A stretch of 64,000 bases of DNA from CAVYWD01 sp963772225 (lineage in GTDB: Bacteria > Myxococcota > Myxococcia > Myxococcales > UBA5297), in the NCBI GenBank assembly GCA_963772225.1, contig CAVYWD010000002.1, positions 2,790,001 to 2,854,000 of the forward strand, written 5' to 3'. Below the pieces are notes generated by a model. That model was not told where the DNA came from and did no database searches. It saw nothing but the letters and a program-made list of their open reading frames with translations. Below, in pieces: positions 47,866-56,198 of the stretch; position 1 is the stretch's first letter; each line of letters opens with the position of its first letter. A program made the translations under genes and the position numbers.

Positions 47866-48888
47866 GTGACCAAAGTGCGCCACGCGAAGCCATTGGCCGT
47901 TCAGCGGGGCCAGGCCATCGTCGACGGCCGGCCGGCGGTGCGAGCCTCGGCGATTCTCGCCTCGCCAGGCTGCTCGTGGGCCCGCGCCACCGGAGGCTGT
48001 ACCTTCTGCGGTTTTCTGGAGCTCTCCACGCGCGGCGAGGCGGTCTCGGTCGAGGATTACGAGCGGCAGGCCGAGGCCATCGTCGAAGCGGTCGGGGCGC
48101 AAGGGGCAGGGGAGGTCGACCTCTACAACTCGGGCTCCTTTCTCGCGGACGATGAAATCCCGGCCCAGGCGCGGCTGGCCATTCTCAGTCGAGTGGCCGC
48201 GATTCCGGGGCTTCGGCGAATTCTCATCGAAGCGAGGCCCGGGGACGTCACGGTGGAGAAGCTGGCGCCGCTGGTCGCGCAGGTGCCCCACGCGACGCTG
48301 GAGGTGGGCATCGGCCTGGAGACCGCCGACGATTCGCTGCGCGAGCGGGCGCTGAAGAAGGGCTTTTCGCTCGCCGCCTTCGAGAGCGCCGCAGGCATCG
48401 TGCACCAGTCGGGGGCGGCTCTGTTGGCCTATGTCCTCGTGAAGGCTCCGGGGCTCTCGGAAGAGCAGGCTCTCCGGGACGCCGCCGCCACCCTCGCGGC
48501 GCTCGCGGCGCTGCGCGATCGGCTCTCGGTTTCCGGCCGACCCCTCGCGGTCCGGGCCGCGCTAGAGCCGGCTTTCGTGGCGCGGGGAACGGCGTTGGAG
48601 CAGGAGCATCTCGCGGGGCGGTACGCGCTGCTGAGTCTCTGGACCGTCCGAGAGCTGGTGCTGGCGACGCACGAGCTCCTCCCGCTCCAGGTGGCGCTAT
48701 GGGACGAGGGGCTCGCCGAGGGGCGAGTCGCGAGCGGTTGCGCCGAGTGCACGCCCAGGCTGCGGGAGGCGTTCGAACGCTTCAATGCCGAGGGAGGGGT
48801 CGCTGCGCTCGAGCGCCTGGAACCCTGCGCTTGCAAGCCCGCGGGCGGCACTCAGCTCGAAACGGCTCGGTCAAGAAGGGAAGGCTGA
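47866..48888 (+). CDS. RaSEA-like radical SAM protein
   Basis: 340 residues. The radical SAM cluster motif is of the extended form LASPGCSWARATGGCTFCGF, as in the archaeosine-synthesis protein RaSEA and related Elp3-like families, in which the three Cys of Cx3-4CxxC-like spacing bind the 4Fe-4S cluster. VDLYNSGSFLADDEIP, LRRILIEARPGDVT and VGIGLETADDSLRERALKK are barrel segments of this family. In archaea RaSEA works with ArcS on tRNA; no tRNA-guanine transglycosylase gene is nearby, so the substrate here is unknown. GTG 47866 is the longest start; GTG 47875, after GAGGGAG, is the better spaced one. Its end overlaps the convergent radical SAM gene by 37 bases. Confidence 0.8.
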   Translation: MTKVRHAKPLAVQRGQAIVDGRPAVRASAILASPGCSWARATGGCTFCGFLELSTRGEAVSVEDYERQAEAIVEAVGAQGAGEVDLYNSGSFLADDEIPAQARLAILSRVAAIPGLRRILIEARPGDVTVEKLAPLVAQVPHATLEVGIGLETADDSLRERALKKGFSLAAFESAAGIVHQSGAALLAYVLVKAPGLSEEQALRDAAATLAALAALRDRLSVSGRPLAVRAALEPAFVARGTALEQEHLAGRYALLSLWTVRELVLATHELLPLQVALWDEGLAEGRVASGCAECTPRLREAFERFNAEGGVAALERLEPCACKPAGGTQLETARSRREG

Positions 48889-50216
48889 TTCTTGAAAAGC
48901 CGACTCAACGCGAGGCTGGAGACCATCGGCAAAAGGCGCACCTTGCGCCACGCGTGGCGACGAGCGGCCTTGCGGATCCGCGCTTCGGCCCATTTCAAGT
49001 CCAACTCCTTCGAGAGGTAGAAGCGCGGGAAGAGCAGGTCGTCGTCCTTTTTCAGGAGGCCTTCTTTTGTCGCAACCTCCTGGAGCGCCGTGCCGGGGTA
49101 GATGCGTATTCCGATCCCGTGCTTGAAGAGCGAGAAGTCGATCTCCGGCAGCGTCGCCAGCGTCTCGTTCACGGTCGCTTCGCATTCTCCCGGACCTCCA
49201 AAGAGCAGCTGCAGGCCGAAGACGAGCCCCGCCTTCCTGGCCATTCTGGACCATTGGCGCACGTCCGCGACGGAGAAGGGTTTGCGGTATTGCTCCAGCA
49301 TCGCGTCGGAGAGCGATTCGCAGCCGAGCAGGGCGAAGGTACCTCCGGCCCTCGTGAAGAGATGGAGCAGCTCCTCGTCGTAACAACCGCGGGCAGGCTC
49401 GAGGTTCGTGCTGATCTGAAGGTCGAGCCGCTCGCGGATGATCGCGCGGAATAGCTCCTTGGCGAAATCGATCGGGTGCGACAGGCAAGGGTCGATGAGG
49501 TACACCCGATTTGTTCCGAATTTCGCAAGAGCATCCCGAAGGTCCGAGAGGATGGCGTCGATGTCCCTGGGGACAATCTTTCCGTCGCAGGCGACCGGGG
49601 TATCACAATAGAGGCAGTGGAACTGACAGCCTGACTTGACGGTGGCCGGCGCGGGAAACAAGGCCTTGGAGTAGCGGCTCAGGTCGATGCGGCTCCAATC
49701 GGGGTGCTTGCCGTTGAATCCGAGGCACGTCGACGCGTTCGCGAAGACCTGGGTGCCCTCCTGCCAGACGAGGCCGGGAATGCTCGGGTCGAAGGAGCGA
49801 CCGGCGATGCATTGGAGCAGCAGGGGCAGGGAATCCTCGCCTTGTCCGGCGATGCCGTAGTCCGCTTGCATGTACTTCAGCATCGCCTTCGGCGCTGTCG
49901 AGAACGCCGTTCCGCCGAGGATGGTCGGGAGCCCTTTGCTCTTCGCAGCGGCGACGTATCGCTTGACCGCTGGGAGCGGGTCATCCGGCGCGAGCATTTC
50001 GTGGTTGTCGAGGTTACGGACGGAGAAGCCCACGGCGTCCGGCTGGAAGTCCCGCATCGCGAGATCGAGCTCTCGTTGCCCATCCTTCGCGAACATCATG
50101 TCCAAGATCTTGACGTCGTGGCCAGCTCGCAGGAGCGGCGGAATTAAATAGGCAAGGCCGATGGGCGGAGGGGAGAGCATCCGGTTGCTATTCGTATAGA
50201 CGAGCAGGACCTTCAT
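48852..50216 (-). CDS. Cobalamin-binding-domain radical SAM protein
   Basis: 454 residues. The N-terminal 130 residues are a B12-binding-like Rossmann domain (SPPPIGLAYLIPPLLRAGHDV, DAVGFSVRN). It may be degenerate, because the DxHxxG cobalamin ligand motif is not evident. The radical SAM motif is CQFHCLYC (about residues 200-207), then ISTNLEPARG and FALLGCESLSDAMLEQYRKP. Relatives act as methyltransferases or in natural-product and lipid modification. It is 39 bases downstream of the TetR gene on the same strand, so the pair forms an operon. ATG 50216 has GGAGG about 9 bases upstream. Confidence 0.87.
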   Translation of the reverse strand: MKVLLVYTNSNRMLSPPPIGLAYLIPPLLRAGHDVKILDMMFAKDGQRELDLAMRDFQPDAVGFSVRNLDNHEMLAPDDPLPAVKRYVAAAKSKGLPTILGGTAFSTAPKAMLKYMQADYGIAGQGEDSLPLLLQCIAGRSFDPSIPGLVWQEGTQVFANASTCLGFNGKHPDWSRIDLSRYSKALFPAPATVKSGCQFHCLYCDTPVACDGKIVPRDIDAILSDLRDALAKFGTNRVYLIDPCLSHPIDFAKELFRAIIRERLDLQISTNLEPARGCYDEELLHLFTRAGGTFALLGCESLSDAMLEQYRKPFSVADVRQWSRMARKAGLVFGLQLLFGGPGECEATVNETLATLPEIDFSLFKHGIGIRIYPGTALQEVATKEGLLKKDDDLLFPRFYLSKELDLKWAEARIRKAARRHAWRKVRLLPMVSSLALSRLFKNQPSLLDRAVSS

Positions 50217-50255
50217 AGAGACGGCCTCCGATTTGCGGACGCTTCGGGCGCTGGG

Positions 50256-50903
50256 CTACGGACGAGTCTTCGCTGTCTTCGCGCGGCGATGGGCCAGCTC
50301 CGCCAACGGGCGGTAGAACCTCTCGGCAGCTTTCAGATTCATGCCGAAAGCGGAGGCGGTCATTTGCGCGAGCGCCGCGAGGCGCCGGGGGACCTGTTCA
50401 GCGCCTGCTTCGGGGTCGATCAGCGCATGCGCCGCCGCCAGCAAAATCTCCGCATACCCCAACGGATGAGCGACCTGGCATTCCCCCGCTTCGTTACCCT
50501 CCTCCAGGATCCGCGCGAAGAACGGAGCGCCGCGCGTGACCATCACCGCCAGCGTCTTGTCGTGGATGTCGATGTAGCGGATGTGATGCAACCTCGAAAA
50601 GGTCGTCGAGTTGACCTCTTTCAATGCCGCCGAAAATGCCTCCGCCTTCCCGGCGAAACCCAACCGGCGGTCGCTCACGGCCGCGGCGAGGCGCTCCTCC
50701 ATGGCCTTCGCGTAGCGCGCGATCACCGCGTCGACGATGCCCTCCTTGGAGTCGTAGTGGTAATAGAGCGTGCCCTTGGCGACCTTGGCCTCCAGGGCGA
50801 TGGCATCCATGGAAGCCTTCTCGAAGCCTTCGCGGATGAACAGGTCCACCGCCGAGTCGAGAATGGCGTTGCGGGTCTTCTCTGCTTTGAGGTCGCAATC
50901 CAT
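50256..50903 (-). CDS. TetR-family transcriptional repressor
   Basis: 215 residues with the N-terminal helix-turn-helix of TetR proteins (ILDSAVDLFIREGFEKAS, then AKVAKGTLYYHYDSKEGIV). The helical ligand domain is not assignable by sequence. It precedes the B12 radical SAM gene in the same direction with a 39-base gap. A perfect 15-bp palindrome lies 24 bases upstream of its start, so it very probably represses its own operon and responds to a compound handled by the radical SAM enzyme. ATG 50903 begins MDCDLKAEKTRNAIL, as expected. Confidence 0.92.
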   Translation of the reverse strand: MDCDLKAEKTRNAILDSAVDLFIREGFEKASMDAIALEAKVAKGTLYYHYDSKEGIVDAVIARYAKAMEERLAAAVSDRRLGFAGKAEAFSAALKEVNSTTFSRLHHIRYIDIHDKTLAVMVTRGAPFFARILEEGNEAGECQVAHPLGYAEILLAAAHALIDPEAGAEQVPRRLAALAQMTASAFGMNLKAAERFYRPLAELAHRRAKTAKTRP

Positions 50904-50926
50904 CAGGGCCTTCTTCTCACGGAACT

Positions 50927-50941
50927 GACTGACCGTCAGTC
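50927..50941. promoter_or_regulatory. TetR-type operator GACTGACCGTCAGTC
   Basis: A perfect palindrome with one central base (GACTGAC-C-GTCAGTC), of the ACTGACnGTCAGT class used by many TetR proteins. It lies just upstream of the TetR gene and overlaps a TAGACT box on the minus strand that could be the -10 element. Confidence 0.75.
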
Positions 50942-51060
50942 TAGCACGCCTGTGGGCGGAGCCGCTCCTAATCGCATGTGCAGGGGGGCTCGGGCGGGCT
51001 GCATCGGTCGCGCAGGCCTATGACTTCACCCGGTAGTCAGGGGCCTGTCTAACGCGCGCG

Positions 51061-51253
51061 GTCGCGCCCGGGTCGAGGTGCTGCTCGACGCCGGGAGCGC
51101 GGTCTTCGCCGAGCGCGGCATGACCAGGCCACCACGACGGAGATCGCCGCGCGCCTCGAGGGCTATCGGCTCGCTCTACGCTTCTTCCCGAACAAGGAGT
51201 CTCTCGGCGAGGCGCTGCTCCGGCGCATCGCCGAGCGGTCGTCCGCGGGCTGA
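51061..51253 (+). pseudogene. TetR-family N-terminal remnant with several frameshifts
   Basis: Pieces of a TetR DNA-binding domain in different frames: VEVLLDAGSAVFAERG, then ATTTEIAARLEG, then AIGSLYA, then FFPNKESLGEALLRRIAERS, ending at TGA 51251-51253. At least three indels occur in under 200 bases and the ligand domain is absent, so this is a decayed gene. It occupies most of the gap between the TetR operator and the mechanosensitive-channel-like gene. Confidence 0.65.
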
Positions 51254-51311
51254 AGGAGCGACGCCTCCATTCCGCCCATCGCCGAGCCTGACGAGGCTCC
51301 TGGGGATTGCT

Positions 51312-52055
51312 TCAGTGAGTGCGCGGGCTGGTGTCGGTCGGCTCAACCGGCGTGACGCGCGGTGCGGTGGGCTCCGGGGGCCGGTAGCGCGCGGAAGGCC
51401 GCTCGCCCGCCTCGGCGGCCGTGCGCTGGCGCCGCCGCTCCAGCCGGCGCGTGGTGTCGCGGGCGAAATCGATATTGCCGATGCCGAAGGCGATGGCCGC
51501 CGCGACCGCCGCCGCGCCTATCACCGCTGCGAACGTCATCATGACGATGTTCCGGGCGATCCCCAGCTCGTCGAGGGCCATGAAGCCCGACAGGGCGACG
51601 ATGGCCACGCGCGCACCCCGCGCGAGCCAGGCGCTGGTCACGTCGCCGATGAGGTCGGAGACCACGTTCGCGATGGCAATGGCGATGCCCACGATGAAGG
51701 CGGCCACGATCACCCGGGGCACATAGCCCAGGATTCGGTCGATGCCCGCGGACAAGGAAGCCAGCTGTAGCGAACGCGCCGTGAGCGAGAGCGTCACCAG
51801 CATGCCCAACCAGAACACCGCTGAGCCTACCGTGGCCGAGGCGGGGTGCTCCGCTCGATTGGCCCTCGGGTGCAGCCGGCGCGCGATGAAGCCGTCGAAG
51901 CTCACCCGCGAAAGGAGGCGACGCACCAAGCTGCCGACCACGCGCGACAGCGCGTAGCCCACGACCAGTACGATGACCGCCGATAGGAGATTTGGCAGGA
52001 ACGCCACGATTTGCCCCAGGCCCGTCGCGAAGTAATTGCGCATTTGTTCGCCCAT
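51312..52055 (-). CDS. Mechanosensitive-channel-like membrane protein (conserved TM-helix family)
   Basis: 247 residues with four to five hydrophobic helices (FLPNLLSAVIVLVVGYAL, AVFWLGMLVTLSLTA, VIVAAFIVGIAIAIANVVSD, IVMMTFAAVIGAAAVAAAIAFG). The spaced Gly/Ala pattern matches the conserved TM-helix repeat family related to small mechanosensitive channels such as CmpX. The cytoplasmic beta domain of MscS is missing and a Pro/Arg/Thr-rich tail replaces it. ATG 52055 is the first start; ATG 52043 is an alternative, and neither has a strong ribosome site. Function by homology only: osmotic or mechanical protection. Confidence 0.8.
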   Translation of the reverse strand: MGEQMRNYFATGLGQIVAFLPNLLSAVIVLVVGYALSRVVGSLVRRLLSRVSFDGFIARRLHPRANRAEHPASATVGSAVFWLGMLVTLSLTARSLQLASLSAGIDRILGYVPRVIVAAFIVGIAIAIANVVSDLIGDVTSAWLARGARVAIVALSGFMALDELGIARNIVMMTFAAVIGAAAVAAAIAFGIGNIDFARDTTRRLERRRQRTAAEAGERPSARYRPPEPTAPRVTPVEPTDTSPRTH

Positions 52056-52435
52056 GATTTATGGATCCCCAATGCGTCCCCCAACCAGTGTTGGGATTGT
52101 ATTCGCCTGCTGCAACGTGCGGCTCGAAGAGGTCGGGAGGCCGGGACGTGCAGGTCCCCTGGCGCAAGTCGCGGACGAGATCCATCAGGCCGCTCGGCGA
52201 CCGGGGCGCCGGCCGGACGTGGAGGTGAGCGGCGTTTTACGATTGGCGCGGAGGGCAAGACATCTACAGCTTGGAGGTAGGCAAGCCTGCCGAACGTGAA
52301 GCTGCTCCCTCGCCGGGCTGCGACTTTCGGCCATTGGCCTGGTCGCTCGGCTCCCAGAGACCAAAAACCCTGGGTTCCCCTAGCAGCCCAGCCGTGGCAG
52401 GCTCCGCTCGTCCCCTTCGAGGAGTCCGTCGCCCG
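52056..52435. other. 380-base region without a supported gene
   Basis: It separates the divergent channel-like and transglutaminase genes. CCCAACCAGTGTTGGG (about 52080-52095) is a perfect 6-bp hairpin. A minus-strand frame from 52185 encodes MDLVRDLRQGTCTSRPPDLF, then EPHVAAGEYNPNTGWGTHWG. It looks protein-like, and with one indel it would stop just before the channel start. I cannot support it as a gene from sequence alone. Confidence 0.4.
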
Positions 52436-54220
52436 ATGCCCAACCTGCTCGCCATGTCCTTCGAAGGGGTGCTCGCGCCGTCCTTCGACCTCCGCTGCCT
52501 GGCGGCCGGTCAGCGGCGCCCGGACGGCTGGGGGATAGCCTGGTACCCTGGCGGTGAGCCCGCGGCGACGGTGCTCAAGGAGCCCGCGCCGCCTCCGGGG
52601 AGCATCCGCAGCGAGCTGGTGCGCGCGTGGGAGCACCTGGCCTCCTCCAGCTTCATGCTCCACATCCGCCACGCCACCTGGGGGCAAATCAGCGACGCCA
52701 ACACCCAGCCCTTCTGCCGCAGCTACGGCGGGCGCGACTGGCTCCTGGCCCACTCCGGCAGCCTCGACCATCAGCTGGCGCAGAGGGTCGGCGCGCGCTT
52801 CCTGCCGCTCGGGAGCACCGACACGGAGATCATCTTCTGCGAGCTGCTCGGCTGGATCGCCGACCAGGGCGTCGTGCGCATCGGCGACCTGGACCTCGGC
52901 CGCCTGCACGAGTGGTTTCACCAGCTGAACCAGCACGGCGCTTCGTCGCTGGTCTTCTCCGACGGGCGCGACCTCGTGGCCTACGCCGACGACCAGGGCC
53001 GAGGTGAGCTGTGGCTCTGGGAGGTGCTCCCGCCCTACCAGCACCTGGCGTTCGGCGACGCGGACCTCGCGGTCGACTTGACCCGGCGCGGGGCGGCGAG
53101 CCGCAAGGGCGTCATCGTCACTGCGGGCGAGCTCACGCCGCTGTCGGCCGCAGGGCTGCCCGCCAAGAATCGCAGCGACGCGGGGCCGCCGGCGCGCAAG
53201 CTCGCGCCGGGCGCGATGGTCGTCGTCCGCCAGGGCGCCATTTGCGCGGAGCTGAGCGCCGACTCCTTGGCGGGGACCGGCCAGGCGGAGGTGCCCGGCA
53301 GCCTGCGCGCGCGGCCGCCGCTGGCGAAGCTGGCCACGGCCGCCGAGGTGAAGCGCTTCGAGGTGGAGCACCGGACGACCTACCGCTACGCGGCGCCGGT
53401 GGAGCGGAGCACGCACGTGCTGCGGCTGGAGCCGGTACACGACCTCCTCCAAGCGCGCCTGTCGCACCGGCTGGAGCTCTCGGTGGAGGGCGCGCGCGTG
53501 GACTACGAGGACGTCTTCGGAAACCGCGTCTCCAAGTTCGACCTGCAGACCCCGTTCACCGAGCTCACCATCGTGAGCCGGTCGCGGGTGGAGACGCGCG
53601 ACACGCACCCGCTCGCGTTCCGCTCGCGGCCGCACGCGAGGTCGACCATCCCGCTCATCTGGATGCCCTGGCAGCGGCACATGCTCATGCCCTACCTCTT
53701 GCCGCCCGAGCTCCCGGAGACGCAGCTGCGCGAGCTGACCGACTACGCCATGAGCTTCGTCCAGCGCAACGACAACGACCTATTAGAAACGCTCATCGAT
53801 CTGAACCTGTCCATCTTCCGCGAGTACCGGTACGCGCAGGGGCTGACCACGCTGGCCACCACGCCGTTCGACGTCTACACGCAGCGGCGCGGCGTCTGCC
53901 AGGACTTCGCGAACCTGTTCATCTGCCTCGCGCGGCTCCTGAGCGCCCCGGCGAGGTACGTCTGCGGCTACGTCTACACGGGCCCCAAGGCGGAGAACCG
54001 GGTGCAGTCGGAGGCCTCGCACGCCTGGGTGCAGGTGTATCTTCCGGAGGTGGGCTGGAAAGGGTTCGACCCCACGAACGGCATCGTCACCCAGACGGAC
54101 CACATCCGAGTGGCGCACGGCCGGACCTACGTGGACGCGACGCCGACCTCGGGGACCATCTTCGTGGGCGGTGGCGCCGAAACGCTGGAGGTGTCGGTGC
54201 GGTGCGAGCCGTGTTCGTAG
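52436..54220 (+). CDS. Class II glutamine-amidotransferase-like domain (no catalytic Cys) fused to transglutaminase-like protein
   Basis: 594 residues. Residues 1-270 have the Ntn-hydrolase amidotransferase fold (RPDGWGIAWYPGG, SSFMLHIRHATWGQ, LLAHSGSLDHQL). The N-terminal nucleophile Cys2 is replaced by Pro (MPNLLAMSF), so glutamine hydrolysis is unlikely. Residues 300-594 are a transglutaminase-like protein: N domain VEHRTTYRYAAPVERSTHVL, then the core with Cys488 (GVCQDFANL), His529 (SHAWVQVY) and Asp545 (GFDPTNG). The family travels with the ATP-grasp/alpha-E/DUF2126 genes, located here 7 kb upstream. ATG 52436 has GAGGAG about 10 bases upstream. The frame is intact. Confidence 0.88.
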   Translation: MPNLLAMSFEGVLAPSFDLRCLAAGQRRPDGWGIAWYPGGEPAATVLKEPAPPPGSIRSELVRAWEHLASSSFMLHIRHATWGQISDANTQPFCRSYGGRDWLLAHSGSLDHQLAQRVGARFLPLGSTDTEIIFCELLGWIADQGVVRIGDLDLGRLHEWFHQLNQHGASSLVFSDGRDLVAYADDQGRGELWLWEVLPPYQHLAFGDADLAVDLTRRGAASRKGVIVTAGELTPLSAAGLPAKNRSDAGPPARKLAPGAMVVVRQGAICAELSADSLAGTGQAEVPGSLRARPPLAKLATAAEVKRFEVEHRTTYRYAAPVERSTHVLRLEPVHDLLQARLSHRLELSVEGARVDYEDVFGNRVSKFDLQTPFTELTIVSRSRVETRDTHPLAFRSRPHARSTIPLIWMPWQRHMLMPYLLPPELPETQLRELTDYAMSFVQRNDNDLLETLIDLNLSIFREYRYAQGLTTLATTPFDVYTQRRGVCQDFANLFICLARLLSAPARYVCGYVYTGPKAENRVQSEASHAWVQVYLPEVGWKGFDPTNGIVTQTDHIRVAHGRTYVDATPTSGTIFVGGGAETLEVSVRCEPCS

Positions 54221-54224
54221 CAGG

Positions 54225-54623
54225 TCACCGCGCGAGATAGGGCCAGAAGGTGAGCGCGCCGAGCACGGCCGCGCCGCCGGCGCAGATGAGCACCGCGCCC
54301 GCCGCGATGTCCTTGGCCTTCTCGACCGACGGGTGGAACCCGGGGGAGACGACGTCGCACAGGTGCTCGAAGGCGGTGTTCATCGCTTCGGCCACCCAGA
54401 CCAGGACCACCGCGGCCGTGAGCCAGCGCCAGTCGGCGGCGCTGACTTTGAGCCACGCGCCGACCAGGCCAACCGCGATGGTGCTGGCCAGGTGGACCCA
54501 GGCGTTGTGCTGGGTCCGGAGCATGAAGCCGATGCCGGTCGCGGCATAGCGGAAGCTCCGCGCCCGGCCTGCGAGGGAGAAGGGCTCGCCGACTTTCGCC
54601 AGGTGAGCGTCGTTCGAGGTCAT
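54225..54623 (-). CDS. dgkA: Diacylglycerol kinase (DgkA family)
   Basis: 132 residues, close to the usual 120-130, with three transmembrane helices. The catalytic signature AEAMNTAFEHLCDVV (E-A-x-N-T-A-x-E) precedes KAKDIAAGAVLI, both typical. DgkA phosphorylates diacylglycerol or undecaprenol in the inner membrane, recycling lipid from envelope synthesis. ATG 54623 has GGAGA about 8 bases upstream. It converges on the transglutaminase gene with a 4-base gap. Confidence 0.93.
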   Translation of the reverse strand: MTSNDAHLAKVGEPFSLAGRARSFRYAATGIGFMLRTQHNAWVHLASTIAVGLVGAWLKVSAADWRWLTAAVVLVWVAEAMNTAFEHLCDVVSPGFHPSVEKAKDIAAGAVLICAGGAAVLGALTFWPYLAR

Positions 54624-54876
54624 GGCGCGGTCTCCGTCGCGGCTCCCAGGAAGGAGGCGCGACGGGAACGATCGCACGCTTCTAAGCCCCGTGCCGAAGC
54701 CAAACCGGGGCGGTGCCGCGCCGCGAGCGAGCAACGCGAGGAGCGGTTGGCGCCGGCCTCGGCGGCGATCTCGTCGATCCGCGCGCCCTCCAGTCATCGG
54801 CTTGGGCCCCTTGCGCGATTGCGCGCCGGGCGTTTCGCTGCGAGATTGTCTTCCCTTCATTATCGAGGAGAACCCC

Positions 54877-55227
54877 GTGCGCCACGTCGCTCCAGTTGCC
54901 CTTGCCTTGATCGTTCTCGGCGCCTCCGGGTGCGCCGTCAGCCGAGATGCCGCGCGCGACCGAGCGGCTGCCCACGCCTGCGATCGCGTCCAGGCCTGCG
55001 GCAGCATCGGCTCGGGCGGCCTCTATGCAACGCAGGAGGACTGCGAGGTCCAGCAGCAGTCGTTCTGGACCGACTACTGGCCCGCCAGCGGCTGCGAGGG
55101 CCGGATCAGCGCCGACGACCTCGACTATTGCCTCGAGTCCATCGATCGCGCCGCATGCGGCGTCAGCCTGGACCTCTGGACGACGCTCAGCGCTTGCCAG
55201 GAGAGCAAAGTCTGCTCGGGGCGGTAG
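54877..55227 (+). CDS. Small Cys-rich lipoprotein, DUF6184-like
   Basis: 116 residues. The signal peptide ends in VLGASGCAV (lipobox). The mature part holds six or more Cys in a pattern (ACDRVQACGSIG, EDCEVQQQSFWTDYWP, GCEGRISADDLDYCL) that I recall from the DUF6184 lipoproteins found mainly in myxobacteria. Disulfides are likely. The role is unknown; the family name links it to natural product loci, but none is evident here. GTG 54877 follows GAGGAG. The 253 bases before it show no gene. Confidence 0.75.
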   Translation: MRHVAPVALALIVLGASGCAVSRDAARDRAAAHACDRVQACGSIGSGGLYATQEDCEVQQQSFWTDYWPASGCEGRISADDLDYCLESIDRAACGVSLDLWTTLSACQESKVCSGR

Positions 55228-55253
55228 ACCGAGAATATCGGCGCGCCCGACCC

Positions 55254-56198
55254 TCAAGGAGTGGAGAGGGTGGCTTGCCGCTTCGCCCACACCTCGCCGC
55301 CGCGCCCGTCGCGCACCACGACATAGACGGTGAGCGCGCCGTCGGGCGCGCTCGACGATGCGCTCATCGCCGACCCGGTGGGGTTCTCCTCCGCGCCCAC
55401 GAAGTCGGTGCCCCCGGTGTTCTCCGGGCTGAAGGTCCCAGCGGTCGTGAACCAGGCGTATTGGAAGGTCTCCGTGGCGGTTTGCGACCCGCCTTTGTAA
55501 TCGAGGATTTGGTAGGTCTCCTTTGCCGACGGGTCTGGCGGCACGACGTCGAAGTCCATCCTGCTCCCGCGGACGAGCGCCGCGGCCGCCCCGGTCGCGA
55601 GCGCGGTGCCGTTGAGCGTGAGCTGTGGCTCGGGCGGGTTCTGGTTCGCCGCCGGGTCCGGGAAGCGGGGGTCTTTGGGAGTCAGCACGAGCCGCTTGCC
55701 CCCGATGGCCACTTCGGCGCCGGCGTCGACGCGGAGCGTGACGACCGGCCAGACCCCGAAGGCGCCCTTGTACGGGTCCTGGTCCACCGCCGCCTGGATG
55801 AGCGCGGCCACCTGCTGCAAGAGCTCGGGGTGCGCCGCCAGCGACCAGCTCGCCTCCTCACCGGACACCGTTCCCTCCCCGAGCGCGACCGCGCCCGACG
55901 TCCCCTCGCAGCGGAGGTCGGTCGCGGAGGGACATGCCGTGAACGTGAAGTGCACCGCGCGCCCGGCGCCCTTCGGGTCCGCCACCAGCGCGCGGAGCTT
56001 CAGGTTCGCCAGCGCGGACACGGCGTCCACCAGGACGGGCTGCTGGGTCTCGGGGTCCAGGCTCACCAGGGCCTCCGCCGGCTCGGCTCGCATGCCCAGG
56101 ATGCGCAGGTCGTGGACGTTGGACGCGGCATCGGGCGCCGGCGCGCACGCGAGCGCGGCGGCGGCCGACGCCGCGGCGGCCAGGGCGGCGAGGCGCAT
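55254..56198 (-). CDS. Lipoprotein co-translated with the TonB-dependent receptor
   Basis: 314 residues. The signal peptide ends at AAALACAPA (lipobox). The body (HDLRILGMRAEPAEALVS, LKLRALVADPKG, then YAWFTTAGTFSPENTGG) suggests an immunoglobulin-like beta-sandwich with a calcium-like DP/N pattern. I do not recognise a named family, but such lipoproteins are common next to receptors in myxobacteria. Its ATG overlaps the stop of the receptor gene (TGATG), so the two are made together and the lipoprotein may be a surface partner of the receptor. Confidence 0.78.
   Translation of the reverse strand: MRLAALAAAASAAAALACAPAPDAASNVHDLRILGMRAEPAEALVSLDPETQQPVLVDAVSALANLKLRALVADPKGAGRAVHFTFTACPSATDLRCEGTSGAVALGEGTVSGEEASWSLAAHPELLQQVAALIQAAVDQDPYKGAFGVWPVVTLRVDAGAEVAIGGKRLVLTPKDPRFPDPAANQNPPEPQLTLNGTALATGAAAALVRGSRMDFDVVPPDPSAKETYQILDYKGGSQTATETFQYAWFTTAGTFSPENTGGTDFVGAEENPTGSAMSASSSAPDGALTVYVVVRDGRGGEVWAKRQATLSTP

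Noticed and set aside
52060..52185. Small minus-strand gene before the channel-like gene
   Set aside because: The frame is attractive (NPNTGWGTHWG) but has no stop unless an indel is assumed, and I recognise no family.
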